A DNA stretch of 64,000 nt from Saccharomyces mikatae IFO 1815. Lineage: Eukaryota > Ascomycota > Saccharomycetes > Saccharomycetales > Saccharomycetaceae. This document shows positions 41,845-52,784 of this stretch, in pieces. A program made the position numbers and the translations under genes. Below the pieces are notes generated by a model. It searched no databases. It was not told the origin of the DNA and saw only the letters and a program-made list of their open reading frames with translations. Each line of letters starts with the position of its first letter. Positions within the stretch are counted from its first letter, which is position 1. The DNA is taken from assembly GCF_947241705.1 (NCBI RefSeq), contig NC_079261.1, forward strand, positions 784,075 to 848,074, in the 5' to 3' direction.

Positions 41845-44166
41845 TCATGGTTGTGGGGTGAGTTTAATTGGATTAGCCTCCTTCGCCGCGTCCTTCAAGA
41901 GATGTTCGACAGATTCTTCAATATTTTCTGAATTTTTGTCCTTTACCTCTAAAGATTGGTTATTGCTGTCATTATCATGATTATTATGACTATTGTCATC
42001 ATCTTGCTTGTTCTGTTGATCGTGTTTCTCACCTTCGTTTGTATCTTCTTTTTCCTCGACCTTCTCTATTTGCAACTGTTGATCAGATGGTCCAGGGGCG
42101 GCTCTTTCATTGAGCAGCTGCGATAAAGCACTTGTTGAATTTGCGTACAATTCTTTGAATTTTCCCATTTCTACAACTGATCCGTCATGTCCAAGAACAA
42201 TAACATTTTCTGATCTTCTGATAGTACTCAATCTGTGCGCAATACTGACTATAGTCATCGATTTTGATTTCATTAATTGACCAAACGTATAGTTAATGGC
42301 TCCTTCACTTTCAACATCCAAAGCTGATGTAGCTTCATCAAGGATCAAAATGGTTGGCTTCTTGATTAGAGCTCTTGCAATAGCGATACGCTGCTTTTGT
42401 CCACCGCTCAGTAAGGTGCCATGAGGACCAATGACAGTATCGTATGTATTCGGAAACTTTGTAATGAAATTATGACAAAAGCATTGCTTTGCTACCGATC
42501 TAATTTCTTCCTTTGTTGGCGTGTATGTCAACCCATAAGTTATATTGTCTCGAATAGTTCCTGACATAAGCACAGGCTCTTGCTGAACTATACCAATTTG
42601 CCTTCTTAAGGATTTACAATTAAGTTTAGTAATATCTTGATTATCTATCATGATAGTTCCTGTTGTAGGATTATAATATCTTAATAGTAAGAGTGCAATT
42701 GTAGATTTACCGCGACCCGAGGGGCCTACAATGCAAACGCTCGAGCCTGGTGCAATTTTAAAATTCAAACTCTTGAATATTTGAACGGAAGGCCGTGTGG
42801 GATAACTAAATGAAACGTCTTTGAATTCGATAACACCGCGTTCTGGTTGATATTTGTGACCAACCGTGGGAGAAATAGAGGGTTTCCTATCTGTCAATTC
42901 AAATAACCTGGAGGCGGCACCAGCTCCCTGCATAATTTCAGAATAAAAGGTAGAGAGACCGAATACCGCATTACCTGTGTATTCTGTATACAGCATAAAT
43001 GCAGTAAGATCACCGATGGAGAGCTGTGATTGTAAAACGAGATAGGAACCATATGCAAGAACCGTTAAGAAACTTAGATCACCCAAGAGACTAGTCGTAG
43101 TGAAAAACTTTGCATTAGTAAAAGCCGCAGTTTTGCCCACTTGAAAAATATCTCTAATTGCAACATTATATCTGGATAATTCATTACCTTCAGCAACGAA
43201 CGACTGGACGGTCTTTATACCAGAGAGTTGTTCTTCAGCGACTCTAGTCAATTGTCCAGTAGCTTCTTGAAGATCTTTGGAGGTGTTTCTGATCTGCTTT
43301 CCGAATACTGAAGCACTGAAAAGAACCGGAGGGGTAAAGAACAGCAACAATATTGATAATTGGGGCGACAAGGAACACATCATCCCCACACCAACAATAC
43401 CACAAATGAGTGCTTTCACCCCATCCGAGACCTTTTGAGTCATTGATCTGGAAACAACATACGCATCTGACCCTAAACGTGAAATCAAATCTCCAACTTT
43501 ATGGTTGTCAAAGAATTCAGCATCCTGATGAAGTGTCTTTTTGATGACATGTGCCCTCAGACGTGCGACAACACGTTCACTTAATATTCTTAATAATATG
43601 AATCTACCGAAGTTAGCAGCACAACCAATAAGTAAGGCAACAGTAAAGAAGGAAAGAAACTCATACAAGGGTAAAGAAAAAATAGGTATTTTCAAATCAA
43701 AGAAATCTGAGCCAGATGACGTCTTGAGGGTGTCAAGGACAATACCTATGACTTTGGGAATAGACATTCCTATAGAACATGATATAGTTAAAAGAAGTAT
43801 AGCAGTGAGAAGCAGTTTCCAGTCCCGTTTTGCTAACATAAACAACCGTATTATATCTTTATAGTCATCTGTTTTGGATTGCTCCGTTGAATGAGCTGAC
43901 TTTGATGATCCTTTAGATGTTGAAGAGACTGAAGGCAGAGGCGCCTGCAGTTTTGTTTTGGATGAAATGTACCTGAAGGATGATAAGATTAGTGTTTTGC
44001 CAATTATAGGAGACCGTGTGTGCAACGGATTGATAAGAATGAGCTGTGATGAAGAATGAGTGACTAATGATCGAAACCTCATGAATGGCAGTTTAGTCAT
44101 TCGGGGACGAGACAACATATTCCTGTATAGGCCCAGTCGCAATAGCGGTAAACGACTATTTAACAT
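41845..44166 (-). CDS. MDL2: Mitochondrial ABC transporter Mdl2
   Basis: Inner-membrane half-size ABC transporter related to the peptide exporter Mdl1. 773 residues. A long basic, Ser/Arg-rich mitochondrial presequence (about 1-95) precedes the six-helix membrane domain (about 115-400) and the nucleotide-binding domain. Walker A GPSGRGKST is near 480, the signature LSGGQKQR near 585, Walker B ILILDEATSALD near 600 and the H-loop SIAHRLST near 635. The C-terminal ~90 residues are rich in Asp, Asn, Lys and Gln. Intact. Confidence 0.97.
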   Translation of the reverse strand: MLNSRLPLLRLGLYRNMLSRPRMTKLPFMRFRSLVTHSSSQLILINPLHTRSPIIGKTLILSSFRYISSKTKLQAPLPSVSSTSKGSSKSAHSTEQSKTDDYKDIIRLFMLAKRDWKLLLTAILLLTISCSIGMSIPKVIGIVLDTLKTSSGSDFFDLKIPIFSLPLYEFLSFFTVALLIGCAANFGRFILLRILSERVVARLRAHVIKKTLHQDAEFFDNHKVGDLISRLGSDAYVVSRSMTQKVSDGVKALICGIVGVGMMCSLSPQLSILLLFFTPPVLFSASVFGKQIRNTSKDLQEATGQLTRVAEEQLSGIKTVQSFVAEGNELSRYNVAIRDIFQVGKTAAFTNAKFFTTTSLLGDLSFLTVLAYGSYLVLQSQLSIGDLTAFMLYTEYTGNAVFGLSTFYSEIMQGAGAASRLFELTDRKPSISPTVGHKYQPERGVIEFKDVSFSYPTRPSVQIFKSLNFKIAPGSSVCIVGPSGRGKSTIALLLLRYYNPTTGTIMIDNQDITKLNCKSLRRQIGIVQQEPVLMSGTIRDNITYGLTYTPTKEEIRSVAKQCFCHNFITKFPNTYDTVIGPHGTLLSGGQKQRIAIARALIKKPTILILDEATSALDVESEGAINYTFGQLMKSKSMTIVSIAHRLSTIRRSENVIVLGHDGSVVEMGKFKELYANSTSALSQLLNERAAPGPSDQQLQIEKVEEKEDTNEGEKHDQQNKQDDDNSHNNHDNDSNNQSLEVKDKNSENIEESVEHLLKDAAKEANPIKLTPQP

Positions 44167-44387
44167 TGCAGTTGGCGATGGTGGGACATATATTTCTTTC
44201 CCTTTTAAGACAACGATACATAATTTATGTCACTCTTCAAAGCTCTTAGAAACAGTTAGCCGTTACTATTATTGTAGTCATTATTGAGTTTCCCGTATAA
44301 AAGTATGTAGTTTTCATACATATTTGCTAGAATATTTAAAATGTATATCAGCGTGTATAAAGAGCTGTAGTTCTAGGAAGCATATAA

Positions 44388-44576
44388 CTATTTCGTTATT
44401 GGAGTGGGTTCAGAAGCAGCGGCACCATTCTTATACTGGGTATAAAATGCATCTGTTTTCGATCTACTGAGGACACTAGCGGTTTGTAATTCAGTCTTTA
44501 ACGAAGAACGGATAGCTTTTGCGGCCACGTTCAAATATGCAGCATATGATATACCAGCTTTTCTCCAGGCAGACAT
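44388..44576 (-). CDS. ATP15: Mitochondrial ATP synthase epsilon subunit
   Basis: Small central-stalk subunit of F1-ATPase, 62 residues as in S. cerevisiae. It begins MSAWRKAGISYAAYLN, the conserved N-terminus of mitochondrial epsilon, which has no cleaved presequence. The 3' end lies about 220 bases from the MDL2 start, on the same strand. Confidence 0.97.
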   Translation of the reverse strand: MSAWRKAGISYAAYLNVAAKAIRSSLKTELQTASVLSRSKTDAFYTQYKNGAAASEPTPITK

Positions 44577-46488
44577 TTTTTGATTGCAGTCGTAACTAGT
44601 TGTTTTTATTCGTTTGAAATTGTAACTACTGTGAATTGCTTATTAGAAGTGCTTACTTGTATTATTTTTAATTTATTATATGAAAAAGGGGAGGATCAAA
44701 TATCATTGGTTCGTATAAAAGTATTTTTAATAAGGCGTTCTGATAAACTTATTTGAATCACCAAGTCAATAAGTAAGTATTCTACGTTTGCCCAAATTAA
44801 AGTATTATCTAATAGGGATAGCTTAATTTCTCAATAGAAAGACGCCTTGGTAAGAAGTTGCTATTAGTTTTCCTTTTATTTGACGGACCGGAGAACTAAA
44901 GCATAAAAGTAAGAAATTTACCTCTTCGATCAAAGGAATCATACTAGTTCTTCGTTTCCTCTGAGAGGTACCAACTAGCTTTTTGACAGTCCTTTCTGTA
45001 TGTTCTCTTCAGTTAGACCCCTTTTCTAAGTGCCCTTACTTGCCGCTACTGACGTCTAGCAGTGAAGTACGCTCTTGAAAACCAGTACCATACTCAAAAT
45101 GACATTCTTAGCTGAGTACTTCATTACTATGGGTTTAAGTGTTACAATGAATAAAAGCACCTCAAAATTTAACTGTTACTATGTTTCAGTGTGGAAAGAG
45201 CTAAGTAATCAAGCCGATTAGAAGATATACTACCATAAAGGGGATGACTAGATTTCGATAAGCTTAACCTCCTATCAATGTACGTAGAGACATCTTGCGA
45301 GTTGCCCATTTATTAGGCATTACTCTGGCTATATTACACTATTTTTCGGACTCCTACGGAAAGTCTCGTACTTCTATGAAAGCGATGCTACCTATACCGA
45401 CGCTTGTGGGGTGTCGTAGTTGAGAATAATGCAATGACCTATCTTGAAATGAACAGCTCGCTTTTGTACCATTTGTTGAAGAAACTCAGGAATGATTAGC
45501 TTTTTTTCAAGCGCATTCAGTTTCCATTCTATAAGAATTATGTTCAAATCACACGAATTAAGAGTGCCATCTTTATTTGCTATTTCACCATTACCGTTGT
45601 ATACCATAGGCATTAATAAAAATTCAAGATGTACTGTACGACCCCAAGTGAATTAGCAGTTTAGCTAAGCCTCTGCGCTTCTTGGAATCATCAAGATCAG
45701 CCCTTAACGAGCAACAACCTTTGCGTTTATTCTCCTATCACAGACCCCTCAAGATAAACACTTAACGTTTTCTATTACATTATTTGGGATGATTAAACAT
45801 CTTCTGAAAGATAGCCCGACACAATATGTTGAAAACTCGTAAGAAAGAACTATTGGCCACCATCATGCCTAGTTAAAGTAGAAAACCCATAGACTATGAT
45901 GCAATAGTTGTTGAGGAGATCTTCGCTTTACATTCTCCCAACCAAGCAAAATAAATCTGACCATTGTATACCTTCCTTTCAATGGTATGATAGTGGAGTA
46001 AGTTTTAAGAAAATCAGGACAATACACCCGAGAAAAGACGTTATCCCCCTGCATTCTCAAACGAGATATCAAATAGCTGTTTCCTCTCTAAGTAACAACA
46101 ACAACTTGTTTTTCTCTGTTTGTCCGACCGTTTAACTTCGAGGTTTTTTTTCAACATGCTTTCGTTGAACGTCGCAAATTCGTTTAAAATAAACGAAAGG
46201 TGTCAGAAATAGAGGATTTTAGCCATGCATACCCACATAATTGTGAATTTATTTTGAGGCTGTGTATTCCCTGCGTCTGCAGCCATAAGGGGTATGACTA
46301 TGCTATACGTTTACACTATGCTTGGCTAAACGATCCATTAACGAATCGATGAGTAGATCACATTCAACAAACGAGCACAAATTTATATGGGGAACCATAT
46401 ATAAAGAGTGTATATATGGCCTTTGATATGTACATCATAAAAAGTGTATCTAGCACTCAAAACACAGACACATCCTCACTTTATCATA
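44577..46488. other. 1.9-kb divergent intergenic region ATP15/PBI1
   Basis: No supported gene, LTR or RNA gene seen. Frames of 67-75 codons (45392-45613, 45869-46072, 45908-46135) show no known motif and overlap on opposite strands. The right end holds a TATA box (ATATAAA near 46397) for PBI1. Confidence 0.4.
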
Positions 46489-48039
46489 ATGACTACATTT
46501 AGACCGCTATCAAGTTTTGAGAAAAAACTTCTGACTCAATCTTTGAATGACCAGAGAAATGGGACTATTTTCTCTAGTACATATTCTAAATCTCTGGGTA
46601 AAGAAAACGATGCTGATTGGCATTCAGATGAGGTCACGCTTGGAACAAACTCTTCTAAAGATGATTCCCGTCTGACACTTCCTCTAATAGCAACAACTTT
46701 GAAGAGATTGATCAAATCACAGCCAGCGTTATTTGCCACTATAAACGAAGAATGGGAGTTTGAGCCATTGGAACAACTAAAAACGTCTGACATTGTAAAC
46801 GTGATTGAGTTTGAAACCTTGAAAGATAAAGAGGTCAATTGTCATTGGGGTGTACCACCTCCTTATCTTTTACGTCATGCTTTCAACAAGACCAGATTTA
46901 TACCCGGATCTAATAGACCATTGTGGACATTATATGTGATTGATGAAACATTGTTAGTTTTCCATGGCCACGACGTGTTATTTGATATTTTTTCAGCCGC
47001 TAATTTCCATAAGTTGTTCCTGAAAGAATTAAACAACATCAGTTCGGTAACGCACTACGAAGATAGAATTTTGTTTGATATTAATAATGTTAGTATCTCC
47101 GACTTAAACTTTCCCAAATCGATATATGATAGTGCAAAGTTACATCTGCCTGCTATGACACCACAAATTTTTCACAAACAGACTCAATCTTTTTTTAAAT
47201 CAATATTCTATAACACTTTGAAAAGGCCTTTTGGATACTTAACCAATCAAACATCAATTAGCTCACCAGCATCTGCAACGCAATTAAAAAAGTATAATGA
47301 TATTCTGAACGCGCACTCTTCGTTATGCGGGACGACAGTATTTGGTATAGTCAGTAACCAGAGGTTTAATTATTTGAAGTCAATTGTTAACCAAGAGCAT
47401 ATATGCCTGAGAAGCTTCATCTGCGGTATAGCAATGATATGTCTGAAACCTCTCGTGAAGGATTTTAGTGGTACAATAGTATTTTCTATTCCGATCGATT
47501 TAAGAAAACACTTGGGCTTAGGCGAATCATTGGGTCTCTTTTTCAAAGAGTTGAGGATCGCATGTCCACTTTCCCTAATAGATGATGAACTTTCTGTAAA
47601 CGAATTCCTGGCAAACAGCAATGATAATGAGGAGGATGAAGAATTTGATGAAAAATTGATGGAGTACCAATTCAATAATGTTACAAAACATGTTAGTAGT
47701 TTCATTATGGCAAAATTGAAAAGTTGGGAAAAGAATGGATTTAATGATGATGATATAAGGAGAATGAAATATGACAACGATGACGAGTTCCATATCCAAA
47801 ACTCAAAGACCAAATTGGTTCAAATTAATGATGTCTCTGACATTTCGCTATCGATGAACAATGACGATAAATCATTCAAAATTGTAAGTTCGGGATTTAC
47901 AAGCTCAATAAATCGCCCCACATTATTATCACTTTCATATACATACTGCCAAGAAATGGGTCTGAATATCTGCATTCACTATCCCGATTCATACAATTTA
48001 GAATCGTTTGTGGAGTGCTTCGAATCCTTCATTGAATGA
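46489..48039 (+). CDS. PBI1: Pbi1, alcohol-acetyltransferase-like protein
   Basis: 516 residues from Met at 46489 (MTTFRPLSSFEKKLL); an upstream in-frame ATG at 46444 overlaps the TATA-proximal leader and is less likely. It corresponds to YPL272C. The fold resembles the AATase/condensation-type acyltransferases: an N-terminal half with FHGHDVLFDIFSA near residue 155 in the place of the HxxxD active site, and a C-terminal half with the KxFSGTIVFSIPIDLRKHLG stretch. The motif departs from HxxxD, so catalysis is doubtful. No assigned function is known to me. Confidence 0.85.
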   Translation: MTTFRPLSSFEKKLLTQSLNDQRNGTIFSSTYSKSLGKENDADWHSDEVTLGTNSSKDDSRLTLPLIATTLKRLIKSQPALFATINEEWEFEPLEQLKTSDIVNVIEFETLKDKEVNCHWGVPPPYLLRHAFNKTRFIPGSNRPLWTLYVIDETLLVFHGHDVLFDIFSAANFHKLFLKELNNISSVTHYEDRILFDINNVSISDLNFPKSIYDSAKLHLPAMTPQIFHKQTQSFFKSIFYNTLKRPFGYLTNQTSISSPASATQLKKYNDILNAHSSLCGTTVFGIVSNQRFNYLKSIVNQEHICLRSFICGIAMICLKPLVKDFSGTIVFSIPIDLRKHLGLGESLGLFFKELRIACPLSLIDDELSVNEFLANSNDNEEDEEFDEKLMEYQFNNVTKHVSSFIMAKLKSWEKNGFNDDDIRRMKYDNDDEFHIQNSKTKLVQINDVSDISLSMNNDDKSFKIVSSGFTSSINRPTLLSLSYTYCQEMGLNICIHYPDSYNLESFVECFESFIE

Positions 48040-48730
48040 GCAGGTGACGCATTGAATAGAAATTTTGTATGGTACATATTTTTTCATTTTATTTATTCTT
48101 ATTGAACCTTAATCAACATAAACCATTAAATATTCTCGATGCTGAATTTTGTCTGGTAAGAGTAAGGCATTTCGAATTCTGGCGCACAGGGAGTGTCACT
48201 GCTAGTTTATTCACTTAAAATACATAACGGTAAATACTACTAGCTACAGCGCCGAATGGATACATTCCATGAAGCAAATCGGCCTATATGAATTTAGCAG
48301 AAAGCAAAATGGGATTTCTCGAATTTATAGTAGCCACCTCACTTTCCCATTAATACACAGGAAGTGTAGACCAAGAGTAGCTGCTCACTTAAGGTACGTT
48401 GCGGCAACGTTTCAGTAAGGATCAGTCATGACTACCAGATTGCACAGAGGCACTGATAAGCTATCTCCTATTTCCGTTATACTTGTGTACATTCTAAGTC
48501 TCCATCAGATAAACTATTGGTTGGGCTCCCATGGACTACAAGAGAACGTTACGTTTGCTAGTTTTTTAGTCCGCCAAGTGTGCAGAAAACTCTTCTCGTT
48601 TTATAAGTACGGTGGAGACAATGAAGCATGGTTATTGGGCTCTATAAATTATTAACTAAAATGAAGCGCTGCTTCTTAGCATATATATGTATGGATATCA
48701 CTGAGAAATTCGCAGCTTATATAAGGACAG
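48040..48730. other. Convergent intergenic region PBI1/SAM4
   Basis: About 690 bases between two 3' ends, AT-rich just after PBI1. A 75-codon frame (48428-48655) has no recognised features. Nothing else seen. Confidence 0.4.
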
Positions 48731-49708
48731 CTAAGTGTATTTTTTGACAGCTGTGAAAATCTCTTGGATGTCTTTTGGACTTGTTCTACAACAACCACCG
48801 ATGATACGGGCACCGCTGCTAATGTAACGCTTGACTACCGCATCCCAACTGTTTAGTTTGTCACTATTTGGCAACCATATCTTTTTTTCAGTGTCATAAA
48901 CTTCCCCACTATTTGGATAAGCAAGTAAGGCCATATCGGGTAGAGCCTGATGTAGAGACTCAAGAATGTCAGGGGACTGGTTGAAACTAACACAGTTAAT
49001 ACCCAAGAGGGAAAAGTTTGGATTTATTTTGTCGCCCAAGTCCTTGATAACTTTTGCAACTTCTTGCATGGTAGTACCATCTCTCAAGACACCATGCTCG
49101 TGAACGGATAAACCAATATAAAAGGGTTTAGATAGAACACTCTCATCCCAAGACAAAATGGCCTTCAATTCATGAATGTTAGGAATGGTTTCAAATCCAA
49201 TAAGGTCCAAGTTATCATTCTTATTGAAGTTGTCCAACTGAGGTTTGAAATACTGATAGAAGTCAATACTTTCCGGGTTAGCACCATAGTCACCTGTAAA
49301 CTCGCGGCAAATATGAGCACCCCATGGGCCAATACAACCAATCAAGTATTTATCTTCGCCAATACAACCACGAGAAAAATCGACAATTCTGGTCAATAGA
49401 TTATTGTATTCTGATAAAGTCTTGATCGGCGTATTTTCAGAAACAGACTTGTAACTTGTTTGGTATGTTGTAGTCATTAATATCTCCGCACCAGCATCCA
49501 AGAAATCGTTGAACATTTCTTTGACAATTTTTCTGCTAGAAGATGACTCATCGGACCAAAAAGATTCACTAATGAATGGAATGGTTGACCATACAGGGTT
49601 GGCAACTTTGATACCTCTATTCTCTAATTCTGTTCCTTGACCACCATCAAGAACAAGAACCTTCTTAGGATTATCGGCCAACAACTGCTTTAGAGGAAGA
49701 CGTGCCAT
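48731..49708 (-). CDS. SAM4: S-adenosylmethionine:homocysteine S-methyltransferase
   Basis: Transfers a methyl group from S-adenosylmethionine to homocysteine to give methionine, recycling AdoMet. 325 residues from the Met at 49706-49708 (MARLPLKQ); the upstream in-frame ATG adds seven residues that the yeast protein lacks. Zinc-binding cysteines are seen in GINCVSFN (near 238) and GGCCRTSP (near 307). It is next to the AdoMet permease SAM3 on the same strand, so import and use of AdoMet are neighbours. Confidence 0.97.
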   Translation of the reverse strand: MARLPLKQLLADNPKKVLVLDGGQGTELENRGIKVANPVWSTIPFISESFWSDESSSSRKIVKEMFNDFLDAGAEILMTTTYQTSYKSVSENTPIKTLSEYNNLLTRIVDFSRGCIGEDKYLIGCIGPWGAHICREFTGDYGANPESIDFYQYFKPQLDNFNKNDNLDLIGFETIPNIHELKAILSWDESVLSKPFYIGLSVHEHGVLRDGTTMQEVAKVIKDLGDKINPNFSLLGINCVSFNQSPDILESLHQALPDMALLAYPNSGEVYDTEKKIWLPNSDKLNSWDAVVKRYISSGARIIGGCCRTSPKDIQEIFTAVKKYT

Positions 49709-50089
49709 TTTTCTGAGACTTTCACACAATTCAATGGTAGACTAGTTTCCAATTATGTTGAATAATTGGTTGTTTTTCAGCTTGGTTGAACTAAACCTTC
49801 AATTCTCAAGCGTAATAAAGCGTAAAGAAGTTTCGATGATAACTTTTCTGCCGCCAGGAAGTGACTAATACTCTTGTGAACATAGAGGATGAACAAAAAA
49901 CTTCGAGGTGATTTTTTCAAATTTCACTTCTAGAATGCCGTGCTGCAGTAAAAAACCCTGCGTGAAGTATTTTGTCGTCGCCGCACGCCTGCTGCTTAGC
50001 CGAGCAGGCACTGAGCTTTGTTCAAAGAAAGTACACAGACATTAAACATCCTGAAAAATTATTAAAGACTACACATGCAAGAGTATCCA
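49709..50089. promoter_or_regulatory. SAM4 promoter / SAM3 3' region
   Basis: 380 bases between tandem - strand genes. GCTGCTTAGCCGAGCAGGC near 49988 forms a short GC-rich inverted repeat (CTGCTTAG/CGAGCAG, imperfect). No clear CACGTG or Met31 site seen. Confidence 0.35.
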
Positions 50090-51862
50090 CTAACACCAAA
50101 ACCTGTAGATTTTGTAATAGAACGGTTTAGAAGCAATAAGTTGTTTCTCTGCTTCTTTTTGTGCCTTGAAAAGTTCTAGATTCTCCACAGAACAACCGGT
50201 ATCGAGATCGATCTCGCTTCTCTTGATGTACCAACGTCTCCGGTCTTTTCGATAGATTCTGTGTGCAATATACACAACAATCATGATCGGAATACTTAAA
50301 CAGTACTCAAAAAAAGCTTTAGCGGAACTAGGACTGCCGACTGGTGCGGCTGATACATATACTTCGCCTGCTATTAACAAGGCATTCAGCACACAGCCTA
50401 AAACCCCCCCATAAACACCTAGTATAGACTTGTAAGCTATTTCGTCCTTGGACCTACCCTGAGTTTTCAAAGCCATTCTGAACCTAACTTGCGACAGGCA
50501 AATACAGAACCAGGTGAAAAATGACGAAATGGAGCACAGGGCGAAAAGCCATGTAAAGACCTCGTCCTCCTTGTTTGAGGCGACCAGGAACCCTAAGAGA
50601 CCAAACGCACCGCTAATGCCAATCCCCACTAAAGGACGTCCCTTTCTGTCCATATAAGAGCAGACTGACGGAAGTTGGCCAGAGGCGCCTAGAGCCTGAA
50701 TTAGTCTTGAAGAAGCATAAACGCAAGAATTGCAAACAGACACCACTGCAACAAGGATAACAACGTTCATGAAGTTGGACACCTTAGCGCCCATCGATCC
50801 TGTGTTACGCAAAGCGATAACAAAGGGGGAGGCAGAAATGTCCTCACTAGTCGAACCACTGAGCAGTCTACTATCGTTGTAAGGCACCAGGCACCCAATA
50901 ATGACGACGGTCGTAATGTAAAAAATCGCGATTCTCCAGAACGTACCTTTGGCAGCACGGGATATGGCTGAAATATCTTTGGATTCTGTACTAGTCAGCA
51001 ACACTAATTCACTGCCACCGAAGGAAAAGGCAGCGGAAACAAAAGTGTTACACAGATTCTTGAAGACCGGCTTCGCGAAGGCGCCTGGGTTGTGCCAGTA
51101 TTTAGTTCCAATATATCCGGTGGAATTCGGCCCTCCTCCGGCAATCAGAACGATGCCAATGATGATAAAGATGATTATAGCAACGACTTTTATAATCGAC
51201 AAGGCAAATTCTGTCTCAGCAAAGCCCTTCACGCCAAACAAATTCAGCACCATGATGAAAGTATAAAAAATAGCCACCCAAACCGCAGGATTGACGGTTT
51301 GATTCCAATAGGAGATCGTAAGTGAACAACCAATTAACTCGCTCGGGAAGGAAATCAACCAGGCCAGAGCATAGTTTGTAGCCACAGTAAACCCAACGGA
51401 TTCATCTATAAACCTACTAACATGTGTAGCATATGAGCCAGAAACCGGGAACTGGCAGGAGAGTTCTGCAGCACTCTGGACGACACAGAACATAGAAGTA
51501 CCCACTATCAAAAACCCAATTAACAAAGCGGCCGGCCCGGAAGCCAAAGAGTAACCCAAACCGATGAAAAGCCCAGTTCCCAAAGTGCCACCTATGGCAA
51601 TCATGGTCAAGTGCCTCTGGCTCAAGACTTTTTGGTAAGGTTGAGAGGCTAGCTTCCACTGAATTTTTTCCTGTTCAGTTTGCTCGCTGTTTTCAAGATC
51701 TTCCGGTATGACATGTAAATTACTTTGCTTGAAGGAGTCCTTCATTCTTCTAATCAGCGACTCTGATTTGTCTGATCTTTCTAGCCCAGTCGGTATCATT
51801 GTAGACTCCGTCTCTATCTTCGTAAACTTGTCCGACTCATTTCCCTTCTTCAGTATATCCAT
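50090..51862 (-). CDS. SAM3: High-affinity S-adenosylmethionine permease
   Basis: YAT-family permease that imports AdoMet and also polyamines. 590 residues from the Met at 51860-51862 (MDILKKGNES), near the known 587; the ATG 15 bases upstream is less likely. The family opening HLTMIAIGGTLGTGLFIGLG is at about 80-99, with twelve membrane segments following and a cytosolic tail ending YKIYRFWC. It is the last gene in the order shared with S288C; beyond it the gene content changes. Confidence 0.96.
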   Translation of the reverse strand: MDILKKGNESDKFTKIETESTMIPTGLERSDKSESLIRRMKDSFKQSNLHVIPEDLENSEQTEQEKIQWKLASQPYQKVLSQRHLTMIAIGGTLGTGLFIGLGYSLASGPAALLIGFLIVGTSMFCVVQSAAELSCQFPVSGSYATHVSRFIDESVGFTVATNYALAWLISFPSELIGCSLTISYWNQTVNPAVWVAIFYTFIMVLNLFGVKGFAETEFALSIIKVVAIIIFIIIGIVLIAGGGPNSTGYIGTKYWHNPGAFAKPVFKNLCNTFVSAAFSFGGSELVLLTSTESKDISAISRAAKGTFWRIAIFYITTVVIIGCLVPYNDSRLLSGSTSEDISASPFVIALRNTGSMGAKVSNFMNVVILVAVVSVCNSCVYASSRLIQALGASGQLPSVCSYMDRKGRPLVGIGISGAFGLLGFLVASNKEDEVFTWLFALCSISSFFTWFCICLSQVRFRMALKTQGRSKDEIAYKSILGVYGGVLGCVLNALLIAGEVYVSAAPVGSPSSAKAFFEYCLSIPIMIVVYIAHRIYRKDRRRWYIKRSEIDLDTGCSVENLELFKAQKEAEKQLIASKPFYYKIYRFWC

Positions 51863-52784
51863 CTTGACACTTTTCAAATAAAAAAATACGTTCTAAAAGC
51901 ACTAGTCAGTCTGCCTTTCAACTTTAATGTAGGAAGGCTCTTGATATCTTATGTGAGGAAAAGAGAGTTATGAGATATTCTAAAAGGTCTCTTTATTTGG
52001 TGCGATGTCTCAAAAATTTCTACTTGTATGCTCGAGAAAAGCAGTGTAGTCTTCTCGAAGGCCGTTATCCCGCTCTCACGCCGTGCCGCACTTGGTAAGA
52101 AAACGCGCACACAATTTTTTTTGGTCTCTCTTTTACGGACCCAAACCGTTAAAATAATATGACTATGGAAGAGTTGATGGTACTATGAACGAGTCATCCT
52201 TGGCGAAATCACATGGCTTTTGCATCAGACAATGCTGTATAGCGTGCAAGAAGCATGCCATATTGCAACAAAGAAGTAGATAAAGTTGGGCCTTGCCAAC
52301 TTGTTGTTTTCTTAGTAGTAGATAGAATGGGCGCCAGTTCGACTCATACGTGGGAACGCTTACATTACACGATCTTATCAGCTCTTGCGTTTTACTACCC
52401 TTTTACCTTTCGCTTGGCTGCAGTGCTTTGGATATGATAATGAATTGACAAGCAAAACGAAGGTGGTGTTAATTGCGGCGGAAAAAACAAACTCAAAGAA
52501 ATCACTGCATGAATGCAGGCAACCTAATATAAGAGTAGAAACAAACTCAGCAGAGAGCTATCACATTGCCAAGACCTCAAACGTGTTGCCCAACACAAAC
52601 TGTATTGGCCGAAGAGATAAGCGGGCTCAGGAGTCCACGCGATAAGCAAGATGAGTGATCAACTGCATTTTGTAGAGTTTTGAAGTTCAACTCCGCATGT
52701 GCAAAATCTTAGTTTGTTTAAGTACTTAAATAGCTAGTTTGCTGTCCAAACAGCGTCTTTAGAAACTGAATAACCTCGTCGAAA
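51863..52784. promoter_or_regulatory. Divergent region SAM3/permease, core-subtelomere boundary
   Basis: 920 bases between divergently transcribed permease genes. In S288C, SAM3 is followed toward the telomere by formate dehydrogenase FDH2 sequences, which are absent here, so the junction lies in this stretch. No LTR, tRNA or X/Y' element is seen at the boundary. Short frames at 52255-52645 have no family match. Confidence 0.45.
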
